64,000 nucleotides of DNA from an uncultured bacterium (GCA_947493945.1 CANLSR010000007.1:1-64000), one strand, 5' to 3'. Positions 1 to 6,609 are shown, numbered from the stretch's first letter. Translations and numbers: made by a program. The notes: generated from the sequence alone by a model not told the origin.

Positions 1-70
1 CAACCGCCAGCCCGGAGAGACTTCCGCGCGAGGCTAGCCGCTTGTGCCGCACGTCACCTGGAGAGGCGCC

Positions 71-199
71 GTAGAACGGATTGGCGTTCAGCCGCGAAGG
101 GCTGAGGCTGCAAACTCAAACCAGAGCGCAAGATGCGACGGCTTCTCAACCGGCTCAAAACGCTGGCGCCCATCGTCGGCCTGCAACGCCGGGTTCTAC
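71..199 (-). repeat. attC site a (integron cassette recombination site)
   Basis: Imperfect inverted repeat bounded by simple sites GTAGAAC (71-77) and GTTCTAC (193-199). Inside the outer pair, the left arm GGCGTTCAGCC matches the right arm read in reverse complement, GGCGTTGCAGGCC, except for two extra G residues. This is the R''/L''/L'/R' plan of attC sites, with unpaired bases confined to one arm. The unpaired bases lie on the arm that puts the cassette reading direction on the minus strand, away from intI at 2714. The outer part of the left arm carries a small local hairpin (CAGCC and GGCTG) also seen in sites b and e. Confidence 0.8.
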
Positions 200-336
200 G
201 GCGCCTGCGCTCGTTCGTGCTCCGACGCCGACTCTACCGCTGGATGCCCTTGCGATGGAGCGGGAAGCTACTTCTCCGCAAGCCGAGCGCCGAGAGCGTA
301 GCGTGGGCGCGAAAGCAAATCGAGCGAGCGCCGTAG
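133..336 (+). CDS. Small basic protein in cassette (uncertain)
   Basis: This 67-residue reading frame starts at an ATG in the loop of attC a and stops at a TAG overlapping the core GTAGAAC at 333. It is rich in Arg and Leu (RRLLNRLK, RRVLRRLRS) and has no recognisable family. Support comes only from its placement, which mirrors the more convincing genes at 776 and 1232: start in an attC, stop next to the following core. Codons 15-22 are simply the attC right arm read as protein. It may be a chance frame in GC-rich DNA. Confidence 0.25.
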   Translation: MRRLLNRLKTLAPIVGLQRRVLRRLRSFVLRRRLYRWMPLRWSGKLLLRKPSAESVAWARKQIERAP

Positions 337-462
337 AACAGTTGACCGCTCAGCCGCCTTTGGCTGAGGGCACGGAGGTTCAGACGACCGAAAGTAGCGC
401 CGGCGCCCCACCAGAGCCAAGAACGCTGGCGCCGAAGGTCGGCCTGCAGCGGTGAGTTACCC
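333..462 (-). repeat. attC site b
   Basis: Outer simple sites GTAGAAC (333-339) and GTTACCC (456-462). Left arm CCGCTCAGCCG pairs with right arm CGGCCTGCAGCGG, leaving two unpaired bases on the right arm exactly as in site a. The flanking sequence (GAACGCTGGCGCC before GGCCTGCA) is almost the same as in site a, so the two are close relatives, as expected for a resident chromosomal integron. The outer site GTTACCC is the reverse complement of GGGTAAC at 709-715, the boundary of the next cassette. Confidence 0.8.
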
Positions 463-708
463 CGCCCACGACTCCCGACGCCACGGGCGCGAGACAGAAA
501 GAGGTAGGACCAGCCGCCCGGATGGCGCGGCGCTCGGCCAGCGGACCGGAGCGCCGACGGTAGAGCTGGCACCGAGACGGCCACGAGCGGCGAAGCGCCG
601 ACGTCCCGCTCGACTGGCGGCGGCGCTGGAGAAGGCCGGAGCGCCGACCTCGCCAACTCGAAGCGCCAGCGGCTCGGCCAGCGCTTGCGTGGCACTCTGC
701 TGAAGGCG
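463..708. other. Cassette body without a recognisable gene
   Basis: These 246 bp lie between attC b and attC c, and the core boundaries match (GTTACCC and GGGTAAC). Open frames exist on both strands, as expected at this GC content, but none looks like a protein. A minus-strand frame entering from attC c has a lipobox-like start (ALCAGGC) followed by low-complexity sequence and is not accepted here. Many integron cassettes carry no obvious gene. Confidence 0.4.
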
Positions 709-835
709 GGGTAACAGATAGCCGGTCAGCGGACCGGGGTGCGAAGAACAACCACCAGCGCACAGCGCTACCGACATGAGCACTGAGATTGCAAACGACC
801 ACCGCCCCGGTTCCGCCTGCACTGGCGAGTTCTAC
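709..835 (-). repeat. attC site c
   Basis: Outer simple sites GGGTAAC (709-715) and GTTCTAC (829-835). Inner arms GCCGGTCAGCGG and CCGCCTGCACTGGC (reverse complement GCCAGTGCAGGCGG) again differ by extra bases on one arm. It is less like sites a, b and e in its loop. The loop contains an ATG at 776 that opens the small gene 776-979. Confidence 0.75.
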
Positions 836-979
836 GGCTTACCGCCAGCGCCAGGGGACAAGATCGAGATTGCCGTGGCGGAGAACGGGTACCTCCTCAC
901 TCACGCCCGGTACGGGTTTTACCGTGTCTACGAGACGATGGAGGAGGTGGCGCAGAAGCTCACAGGAACTCGTTCTTGA
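776..979 (+). CDS. Small cassette protein with an ENGYLL...YETMEEV fold signature
   Basis: Encodes 67 residues. Residues 26-65 (PGDKIEIAVAENGYLL, then YRVYETMEEVAQKL) alternate beta-strand and helix and look like a compact natural protein. Similar short proteins with an E-N-G-[YF] turn and a terminal [FY]xTxEEA helix are common in phage and accessory DNA, usually without known function. The ATG at 776 lies in the loop of attC c; a GTG at 875 would remove the attC-encoded part but also half of the domain. The gene converges on 960-1142, and their 3' ends overlap by 20 bp. Confidence 0.55.
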   Translation: MSTEIANDHRPGSACTGEFYGLPPAPGDKIEIAVAENGYLLTHARYGFYRVYETMEEVAQKLTGTRS

Positions 980-1142
980 CGCGGAGCGGGAGCCCCTGGC
1001 GGAGCCTGTTGATGTCCCCTTCGTCGGTAATGACCTCGGGAGACCCGACGACGAGGTACAAGACAAGCGAGCCTTGGTCCTCCTCCACCTTCACGATGTG
1101 ATCAAGGTTGATCCAGCCGGATTCGACTTTGAAGAACTGCAT
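960..1142 (-). CDS. Small cassette protein, unknown function
   Basis: Encodes 60 residues starting MQFFKVESGWINLDHIVKV, with a second half containing the segment LVVGSPEVITDEGDINRL. The mix of strand and helix residues and the lack of low complexity argue for a real protein. It starts 25 bp inside the cassette end at 1167-1173 and reads in the attC direction, as a standard cassette gene should. Its 3' end overlaps the oppositely directed 776-979. The family is not recognised; the I-x2-D-x-I-V-K-V opening is common in small proteins that bind a regulator or partner. Confidence 0.6.
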   Translation of the reverse strand: MQFFKVESGWINLDHIVKVEEDQGSLVLYLVVGSPEVITDEGDINRLRQGLPLRVKNEFL

Positions 1143-1166
1143 GGTTGGGGGAGTGTGAGGCTAGCT

Positions 1167-1290
1167 GTAGAACAAATGGCCGTTCACCGGCCCCCGGACG
1201 CCGAACCTAGACCAACGAGACCAACACGACTATGAGCAAAACGACTGAGACGACCACTGCCGGGGGTCGGCTTGCAGCGGCGGGTTCTAC
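1167..1290 (-). repeat. attC site d
   Basis: Outer simple sites GTAGAAC (1167-1173) and GTTCTAC (1284-1290). Left arm GCCGTTCACCGG and CCCCCGG pair with right arm CCGGGGG and GGCTTGCAGCGGC. The unpaired bases are again on the right-hand arm of the plus strand. An ATG at 1232, inside the loop, opens the gene 1232-1444. Confidence 0.8.
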
Positions 1291-1444
1291 CGCCCCCGAG
1301 CGAAACGCCCCGGACGACGGAGTGGACACCGCCTGGTATACCGGGAACAGCGCATACGATGGGATCGAGTGCAAGAACTGTGGCGAGGACACCCTCGAAT
1401 GCTACTGCACCGGCAAGTACGATCCGTACGACGACAGCTACTAG
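1232..1444 (+). CDS. Small acidic zinc-ribbon-like cassette protein
   Basis: Encodes 70 residues. The first 20 (MSKTTETTTAGGRLAAAG and on) are read from the attC d loop and right arm. The rest is acidic and ends in a Cys cluster, ECKNCGEDTLECYCTGKY, with C-x2-C and C-x-C spacing suggestive of one metal site. The stop lies 12 bp before core 1456-1462. Read in attC orientation, the whole gene sits inside one mobile cassette but faces backwards. There is no in-frame ATG inside the unique part, only a GTG (DDGVDTAW). Function unknown. Confidence 0.5.
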   Translation: MSKTTETTTAGGRLAAAGSTAPERNAPDDGVDTAWYTGNSAYDGIECKNCGEDTLECYCTGKYDPYDDSY

Positions 1445-1455
1445 ACCCCGAGGCG

Positions 1456-1586
1456 GTAGAACAGATGGACGCTCAGCCGCACAGGGCTGAGGGCGGGGTG
1501 GTGAGTCGAAGCCATGGAGATGCCGACGCCCCGCTCGAAGTCAAGAACGCTGACGCTCTGTGTCGGCCTGCAGCGGCAGGTTCTGC
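1456..1586 (-). repeat. attC site e
   Basis: Outer simple sites GTAGAAC (1456-1462) and GTTCTGC (1580-1586). Left arm GACGCTCAGCCG pairs with right arm CGGCCTGCAGCGGC with two unpaired bases. Its arms and the AACGCTGACGC flank resemble sites a and b. GTTCTGC is the reverse complement of GCAGAAC at 2201-2207, as required if both ends belong to one 620-bp cassette. The minus-strand gene 1541-2182 ends inside this site. Confidence 0.85.
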
Positions 1587-2182
1587 ATCCCGGTACTTTG
1601 GCCTACCTCTTCCAACTGGCCTTCTGAGTCGGCAACTGCCTCCCCATTCATAATACGGAGGCACCGCTCCGCTTCTTCTCTCACAATCACGGCTGCCCGA
1701 TCAACATCTTGCTTCACGTATAGAGGCGTGGGGCTTTCGGTGTTGCCGAATTTGCGCAGAGCCTCGTCACAGAACATCTGGTATCGGCTCACGCAGTCTT
1801 GTAACCGGACCAGCTTGACAAACACGTCATCAACGTGTCCCGACGTTAAAGCTTGGTCCAGAATGTTGTATCCAGGGCGGCGGAATTGGATGCCTCTGGG
1901 GGTTGGATCCGGGTGGATCTGATCGGTCAAGTAGATGAGGTACTGGCGAACATGCCGCCTAGTTCTGTCCCGCTCATCCAAGCCCTGCTTCAGATAGATA
2001 TACAGGGCAAAGACCAGGGCGAACGCTGTCGCCAGCGCCACGGACAGCAACTCTTGCGCCCAACCCCCGGATGCGTCGTCCGACGCGCAGCTAAACGTGT
2101 AGACGACGGCGACTACGACGAGAAAGGCCAGGACGCCGAGTGGCATCTGCATGGCCGGCTCCCGGAAGACTCTTCGATCCAT
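1541..2182 (-). CDS. Cassette-encoded membrane protein with two transmembrane segments
   Basis: Encodes 213 residues from an ATG 20-25 bp inside the cassette end, the normal place for a cassette gene start. Two hydrophobic stretches follow closely (LGVLAFLVVVAVVYTF and LLSVALATAFALVFALYIYL), then about 140 soluble residues rich in charged helix, with the run DCVSRYQMFCDEALRKFG in the middle. The topology suggests two helices anchoring a cytoplasmic domain. The frame runs through the core at 1580-1586 and stops in attC e, so the last residues are attC-encoded. An alternative start at 2230 would begin inside attC f. No family recognised. Confidence 0.7.
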   Translation of the reverse strand: MDRRVFREPAMQMPLGVLAFLVVVAVVYTFSCASDDASGGWAQELLSVALATAFALVFALYIYLKQGLDERDRTRRHVRQYLIYLTDQIHPDPTPRGIQFRRPGYNILDQALTSGHVDDVFVKLVRLQDCVSRYQMFCDEALRKFGNTESPTPLYVKQDVDRAAVIVREEAERCLRIMNGEAVADSEGQLEEVGQSTGMQNLPLQADTERQRS

Positions 2183-2200
2183 GGGCCGAGCAGAAGGGAG

Positions 2201-2263
2201 GCAGAACAGACGCACGCTCACCCGCCCCACGAAGTGGGGTCGGCGTGCAGCGTGGGGTTAGGC
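2201..2263 (-). repeat. attC site f (short form)
   Basis: At 63 bp this is the shortest attC in the array, and its folding is the clearest: outer sites GCAGAAC (2201-2207) and GTTAGGC (2257-2263), then ACGCT/AGCGT, CAC/GTG and CCCCAC/GTGGGG around a GAA loop. GTTAGGC is the classical GTTRRRY core. The extra base sits between GTG and AGCGT, the same relative place as in the five longer sites. Confidence 0.88.
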
Positions 2264-2283
2264 AGACCGAGCAACCAACCACC

Positions 2284-2595
2284 ATGAGCAAGAGAGCTGA
2301 GAGCTTCGCAAAACGGCGACTGAACGCCAAGATGGATCAGCAGGCGCGCGACGACCTCGCGCGCGCGACGCGCCACACTAGACTGTGCCCATGCTGTGAC
2401 GGATGGCACCGGACGATGCCCAAGCTCCTCTGCACTGACTGTCGCAAGATCGTCCGAGGCGCCTGCCCTGTACATGGTCGCGCCGCGATTGTCCGTTTGG
2501 GCTACCACGTGAGGGTGCCGCGCAGAACGGCAAGCGACCGGACATGGCGACGGTTTTTGGCTCGGTTCGCCTCTGCGCTACCCGAGTCTGCCTAA
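2284..2595 (+). CDS. Small basic protein with a two-knuckle zinc-binding motif
   Basis: Encodes 103 residues. After a basic helical N-terminus (MSKRAESFAKRRLNAK) it has CPCCDGWH, then CTDCRK, then GACPVHG, giving several C-x2-C type pairs for one or two zinc ions, and ends in another basic helix. Such layouts are typical of small nucleic-acid-binding proteins. The ATG lies 27 bp from core 2257-2263, and the stop TAA falls inside core GCCTAAC at the attI junction. The gene therefore fills the first cassette but runs toward intI, against Pc. Its transcription would need another promoter. Confidence 0.6.
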   Translation: MSKRAESFAKRRLNAKMDQQARDDLARATRHTRLCPCCDGWHRTMPKLLCTDCRKIVRGACPVHGRAAIVRLGYHVRVPRRTASDRTWRRFLARFASALPESA

Positions 2596-2677
2596 CTAGG
2601 ACTTCTGCGGCGCGGGAGGTCGCAGAAGAGGGGGCTCCGGTAAATATAGAGACCGGCCGGGGCGCAGAAGCCGTCGG
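2590..2677 (-). other. attI: Putative attI recombination site
   Basis: The last core site of the array is GCCTAAC at 2590-2596 (GTTAGGC on the minus strand). It matches the other end of the adjacent cassette at 2257-2263 but has no partner core to its right, so it is the attI/cassette junction, not another attC. The 80 bp between it and intI hold three copies of CGCAGAAG: inverted at 2602-2609, direct at 2621-2628 and 2663-2670. These resemble the attC core GCAGAAC and are good candidates for extra integrase binding sites. That the site is functional is inference. Confidence 0.6.
2641..2648 (-). promoter_or_regulatory. Candidate Pc promoter of the cassette array
   Basis: The minus strand reads TATATTTA, a near match to the Bacteroidota -7 element TAnnTTTG, in the only AT-rich patch of the attI region. 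It points left, into the first cassette (2596 and below), which is where integrons place Pc. The same patch could instead serve intI on the plus strand, but the motif fits the minus strand better. Confidence 0.45.
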
Positions 2678-2713
2678 GTGCGTACATATCAGGACGAAGA
2701 CTCACGCCGCAAT

Positions 2714-3763
2714 ATGTCCGCCCTCCTCGACACCGCGCGGGAAGCCGCTCGCGTCCGGCACCTCAGTTACCACACCGAGCGTACGTACCTGCGCTGGATC
2801 GAACGCTTCGTGCGCCACTCCGCCCGCGCGTCGGGCCGCTGGCGGCACCCCCGGGACCTCGACGAGAGTCACGTCCAGGGCTTCCTCAACTACCTCGCCA
2901 ACGACCGCGAGGTCGCGGCCAGCACCCAGACGCAGGCGCTCTCGGCCCTCCTCTTCCTCTACGACGCCGTGCTCGGCCGGCCCCTCGGCCACATGGAGGG
3001 CCTCGTGCGCGTCAAGAAGGCCGCCCGGCTACCCACGGTCTTGACCCGGGACGAGGTGGCGGCCCTGCTGTCCGAGCTCCGCGGCGTGCACGCGCTCATC
3101 GCAAAGCTGCTCTACGGCGCGGGGCTCCGGCTTAGCGGCGCGCTCCGTCTCCGCGTAAAGGACCTCGACGTCGAGCGCCGCCAGCTGACCGTCCGCCGGG
3201 GGAAGGGGGACAAGGACCGGCCCGGCATCTTGCCCGACGCGCTCGTCCAGCCACTCGTGGACCAGGTCGAGGCCGTCCGTGCCCTCCACGCGGCCGACCT
3301 GGCGGCGGGCTACGGCGACGCCCGCTTGCCCAACGCGTACGGCCGGAAGCACCCCGGCGCGGCCCGGGCGCTGGGGTGGCAGTTCGTGTTCCCGGCCACG
3401 CGGATCTCGACCGACCCGCGGACGGGGCTCATGCACCGGCACCACCTCGCGCCGTCCGCGACGCAGAGGGCGGTGCGCGAGGCGGCGCGCCGCGCGGGCA
3501 TCGACAAGCGGGCGACGTGCCACACGCTCCGGCACTCGTTCGCGACCCACCTGCTCGAAGACGGCAGCGACATCCGCACGGTGCAGGAGCTCCTGGGCCA
3601 CGCCCGCGTCGCCACGACCCAGATCTACACCCACGTGGCCGGCCTCAACGGGCTCGGCGTCAAGAGCCCGCTCGACCGGCTGGCGGAGCCGCCCGTCGAG
3701 TACCACGCGGCTCGGGCGGCGTGGGGGAGCGACGCCTGGGCCGGAGAGCCGCTCCCGTGCTGA
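2714..3763 (+). CDS. intI: Integron integrase (tyrosine recombinase)
   Basis: IntI-type tyrosine recombinase that recombines attC with attI. From ATG 2714 (349 residues) the catalytic residues are Arg139, Lys164, His270, Arg273, His296 and Tyr305. IntI1, recalled from memory, has the same spacing shifted by seven. The IntI-specific insert that distinguishes this family from XerC/D is clear at about 199-245: [15 protein letters not shown], then WQFVFP, then STDPRTG, then RHHL. The core has [12 protein letters not shown] and [16 protein letters not shown]. The usual Glu after the first catalytic Arg (RxSE) is Gly here (RLSGAL). A GTG at 2678 would add 12 residues that overlap attI; the ATG was chosen because the family's conserved start (LLDxxRExxRxxHxS) follows it at once. 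Confidence 0.93.
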   Translation: MSALLDTAREAARVRHLSYHTERTYLRWIERFVRHSARASGRWRHPRDLDESHVQGFLNYLANDREVAASTQTQALSALLFLYDAVLGRPLGHMEGLVRVKKAARLPTVLTRDEVAALLSELRGVHALIAKLLYGAGLRLSGALRLRVKDLDVERRQLTVRRGKGDKDRPGILPDALVQPLVDQVEAVRALHAADLAAGYGDARLPNAYGRKHPGAARALGWQFVFPATRISTDPRTGLMHRHHLAPSATQRAVREAARRAGIDKRATCHTLRHSFATHLLEDGSDIRTVQELLGHARVATTQIYTHVAGLNGLGVKSPLDRLAEPPVEYHAARAAWGSDAWAGEPLPC

Positions 3764-3767
3764 CCGC

Positions 3768-3806
3768 AAAAAAAGCCGCGGCGGCCTCCCGAGAGACCGC
3801 CGCGGC
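3768..3806 (-). terminator. Rho-independent terminator after tRNA-Ala
   Basis: A 10-bp perfect stem (3775-3784 with 3797-3806) is followed on the minus strand by seven T residues (3774-3768). It lies just downstream of the tRNA on the minus strand. The same stem may also end intI transcripts, but there is no U-tract in that direction. Confidence 0.85.
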
Positions 3807-3813
3807 AGCGGGG

Positions 3814-3886
3814 TGGAGCCTAGCGGAATCGAACCGCTGACCTCTTCAATGCCATTGAAGCGCTCTACCAACTGAGCTAAGGCCCC
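3814..3886 (-). tRNA. tRNA-Ala (anticodon GGC)
   Basis: Full cloverleaf on the minus strand: acceptor GGGGCCT pairs with AGGCTCC, D-arm AGCTCAGTTGGTAGAGC, anticodon stem CTTCA/TGAAG around loop ATGGCAT (anticodon GGC, reading GCC/GCU), T-arm with GGTTCGATTCC. The discriminator base is A, and CCA is not encoded. It sits between intI and the aspartate-family cluster. tRNA genes are common insertion edges for mobile DNA, though no attachment duplication was seen here. Confidence 0.95.
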
Positions 3887-3981
3887 GACTGGCGGTCAAG
3901 ATAGGCGGGCCCGGCGGAGGCGGTCAATGGAGGCGACGCGAAGACGCAACCGCCCGCCCGCCCGCGGCCCGAGCGCCCGGG

Positions 3982-3989
3982 TAGCTTGG
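3982..3989 (+). promoter_or_regulatory. -7 promoter element of thrA
   Basis: TAGCTTGG, a match to the Bacteroidota -7 motif TAnnTTTG with one mismatch, lies 24 bp before the GTG at 4014. The same octamer recurs before lptB (53688) and close variants precede many genes in the window, so it is taken as the housekeeping -7 element. Confidence 0.6.
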
Positions 3990-4013
3990 CGGCCCCGACC
4001 TCCCCCCGCCGCC

Positions 4014-6461
4014 GTGCCCGTCCGCCCGTTCCACGTCGCCAAGTTCGGCGGCACGTCCGTCGGGACGCCCGGGCGGGTCCGCGCCGTGGTGGCGCTGGCG
4101 ACGAGCGGGGGGGAGCGGCGGCGCGTCGTGGTGTCGTCGGCCTTCGGGGGCGTCACCGACCGGCTGCTCGACGCCATCGCGGCGGCCGTCGGGCGGACGG
4201 GCGAGCACCGCGCCATCCTGGCCGAGATCCGCCAGCGCCACGCCGACGCCCTCGACCAGCTGGCGGCCCCGGCCGAGCGCGACGCCGTGGGCGGCGTGCT
4301 CGACGCGCTGTTCGCCGAGGTCGGCGAGCTGCTCTACGGCGTGTACCTGCTGCGCGAGTGCACGCCCCGCTTTAGGGACGCCATCGTGTCGGCGGGCGAG
4401 CGGGCGTCGGTGCCCGTGGTGGCGGCCGCGTTCCGCCAGGCCGGGCACGCCGCAGTGGCGCTGGACGCGACGGCGTTCGTCCGCACGGACGACACCTGGG
4501 GCGAGGCGGCCGTCGACTTCGAGGCCACCCGGCGCCAGGCGCGCGCGGCGCTGGCCGAGGTGCCGGCCGAGTCGGTCGCCGTCGTGACCGGCTTCGTGGC
4601 CTCGACGGCCGACGGCGTCACGACGACGCTGGGCCGCTCGGGCTCCGACTACACGGCCACGATCCTGGCCGGCGCGCTCGGCGCGGGCTCGTGCACCATC
4701 TGGACCGACGTCGACGGCGTGCTCTCGGCCGACCCGCGCGTGGTCCCGGAGGCGTTCTCGCTGCCCCACCTGAGCTACCAGGAGGCGGCCGAGCTGGCCC
4801 ACTTCGGCGCCAAGGTGCTCCACCCGCGCACCATGCGCCCGCTGGTGGAGGCCGGCATCCCGCTGTGGATCAAGAACACGCTGCGGCCCGACGCGCGGGG
4901 GACGGAGATCGGCCCGGCGCGCGCTGCGACCGGGGCCGCCATCCGGGCCGTGACGGCCGTCCGCGACGTGGCGCTCGTCCGCGTGGAGGGCCAGGCGGTG
5001 CTGGAGACGGCCGAGCTGGGCCGCCGCGCGCTGGGGGCGCTCGCCGACGCCGGCGTGCCGGTCTTCCTCGTCGCCCAGGCCTCGGCCGAGGGCAGCTTCG
5101 GGGTCGCCGTCCGCGGCGCCGACGCCGACCGGGCCGCCGGCCGGCTCCGCCAGTCGCTCGCGCGCGAGATCGAACGCGGCGACGTGGGCGGGGTCCGCGC
5201 CGAGCCGGGCGGGGCCGTCGTCGCGGCCGTAGGCTCGGGGATGCACGGCGAGGCCGGCCTGGCGGGCCGCTTTTTCGCGACGCTGGCGCGCGCCCACGTC
5301 AACGCCTGGGCGATGGCCCAGGGCGGCGGCGACCACACGGTCTCGGCCGTCGTGGCGGACGCCGAGGCGGCCCAGGCCGTCGGCGCGCTGCACGAGGCGT
5401 TCGCGCTGCGGCGGCTGCGGGCGCACGTGGTCGTGGTCGGCGTCGGGGCGCTGGGCCGGCGCGTGCTCGCGCTGCTGGCGGGCCAGGCCGGGCGGCTCCG
5501 CGCCGACGGACTCCACCTGGTCCTGGCCGGCGTCGCGGACAGCCGGCGCCTGGCCTGGAGCCCCAGCGGCCTCGACCCCGCCGACGCGCTCCGCCCCTCG
5601 GCGGCGGCCGAGCCGGCGGACCTGGACGCGCTCACCGCCCGCCTGACGAGCGCCCGGCTGGAACGCCTGATCGTGGTGGACGCCACGCCCAGCGCCGCCG
5701 TGGCCGCCCGCCACCCCGAGTGGCTCCGGGCCGGCGTCGCGGTGGTCACGCCCAACAAACAAGCGACCGGGCGCGGAGCGGGCTGGACGGAGGCCCAGGC
5801 CGCCGCGCGCGCCGCCGAGACGCCCTACCTCTACGAGTCGGCCGTGGGCGCCGGGCTGGGCGTGGTCGGCCGGCTCCACGACCTGGTGCGCACCGGCGAC
5901 CGCGTCGTCGGCGTCGAGGGCGTGCTCTCGGGCACGCTCTCGTTCGTGATGAACCGGATGCGCGACGGCGCACGGTTTTCCCACGCCGTCGCCCAAGCTC
6001 GTGACGCCGGCCTGACCGAGCCCGACGCCCGCGACGACCTCTCGGGCCGCGACGTGGCGCGCAAGCTGGCGCTCCTGGCGCGCGAGGTCGGCATCGAGGC
6101 CGACGGGGTGGCGGTCGAGAGCCTGGTGCCGCCCGACCTGGCCGGGCTCCCGCTGGAGGCGTTCTGGGACCGGCTCCCCGAGGCCGACGCCGCCTGGGCC
6201 GAGCGGCTCCGCCAGCCGGGCGGCCAGCTCCAGTACGTGGCCCGGCTGGCCGCCGACGGCTCGATCCGCGCCGCCGTGGAGGCCGTCGGCGAGGGCGAGC
6301 CGGCGCTGTGCGGCTTGCGCGGCTCCGAGATCGCCGTCGTGGTCCACACCGAGCGGACCGGCGCGGTCCCCGTCTCGCTGCGCGGGCCGGGCGCGACGGC
6401 CGACGTCACCGCCGCCGTCGTGCTGGCGGACGTCGTGCGCGCCGCCGAAGCCATGCGGTGA
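4014..6461 (+). CDS. thrA: Bifunctional aspartate kinase / homoserine dehydrogenase
   Basis: Catalyses the first and third steps from aspartate to homoserine: aspartate to aspartyl phosphate, and aspartate semialdehyde to homoserine. The 815 residues match the length of ThrA fusions. The kinase domain opens with KFGGTSVG and has GRSGSDYTATILAGAL and WTDVDGV. Tandem ACT-like regulatory repeats follow at about 300-440. The dehydrogenase begins with VVVVGVGALGRRV and contains VVTPNKQ. GTG 4014 is preferred because upstream in-frame sequence is low-complexity and lies across the -7 element. ACT domains imply feedback control, probably by threonine. It heads the lysine cluster but has its own promoter. 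Confidence 0.93.
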   Translation: MPVRPFHVAKFGGTSVGTPGRVRAVVALATSGGERRRVVVSSAFGGVTDRLLDAIAAAVGRTGEHRAILAEIRQRHADALDQLAAPAERDAVGGVLDALFAEVGELLYGVYLLRECTPRFRDAIVSAGERASVPVVAAAFRQAGHAAVALDATAFVRTDDTWGEAAVDFEATRRQARAALAEVPAESVAVVTGFVASTADGVTTTLGRSGSDYTATILAGALGAGSCTIWTDVDGVLSADPRVVPEAFSLPHLSYQEAAELAHFGAKVLHPRTMRPLVEAGIPLWIKNTLRPDARGTEIGPARAATGAAIRAVTAVRDVALVRVEGQAVLETAELGRRALGALADAGVPVFLVAQASAEGSFGVAVRGADADRAAGRLRQSLAREIERGDVGGVRAEPGGAVVAAVGSGMHGEAGLAGRFFATLARAHVNAWAMAQGGGDHTVSAVVADAEAAQAVGALHEAFALRRLRAHVVVVGVGALGRRVLALLAGQAGRLRADGLHLVLAGVADSRRLAWSPSGLDPADALRPSAAAEPADLDALTARLTSARLERLIVVDATPSAAVAARHPEWLRAGVAVVTPNKQATGRGAGWTEAQAAARAAETPYLYESAVGAGLGVVGRLHDLVRTGDRVVGVEGVLSGTLSFVMNRMRDGARFSHAVAQARDAGLTEPDARDDLSGRDVARKLALLAREVGIEADGVAVESLVPPDLAGLPLEAFWDRLPEADAAWAERLRQPGGQLQYVARLAADGSIRAAVEAVGEGEPALCGLRGSEIAVVVHTERTGAVPVSLRGPGATADVTAAVVLADVVRAAEAMR

Positions 6462-6609
6462 ATGGGGAATGGACCGGGTCAACTGTCGAGGTGCCTAAAG
6501 ATCGCGGCCCCGTAGAGACGCCCCGTGGGGCGCCGTCCGGTGCTCCGCCCGTTCCGGTGTGTCCTACGGCACCGGCGTTTCGCCTGCTTCCCCCGCGGCC
6601 AGATCCTGC

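Noticed and set aside
81-455. Plus-strand frame of 124 codons across attC a and b
   Set aside because: It spans two recombination units and consists mainly of the repeated attC sequence; no natural protein pattern.
457-822. Minus-strand frame in the integron with a lipobox-like start (ALCAGGC)
   Set aside because: It starts inside attC c and continues as repetitive Arg/Ser/Ala sequence through the cassette body and attC b; the lipobox is the attC arm read by chance.
71-2263. Possible CRISPR array
   Set aside because: The repeats are inverted, have variable loops of 60-130 bp and irregular spacing of 60-600 bp, and adjoin an IntI-type recombinase; there are no cas genes.
3814-3886. tRNA-Ala as the insertion point of an integrative element
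   Set aside because: No direct repeat of the tRNA 3' end was found on the far side of the integron within the window, so an att duplication cannot be claimed.
3924-6482. Very long minus-strand open frame opposite thrA, and comparable frames opposite susC, glnS, gltX and others
   Set aside because: They are the antisense or shifted reading of well-supported genes in GC-rich DNA, with His/Arg/Pro-rich low-complexity sequence and no domains.
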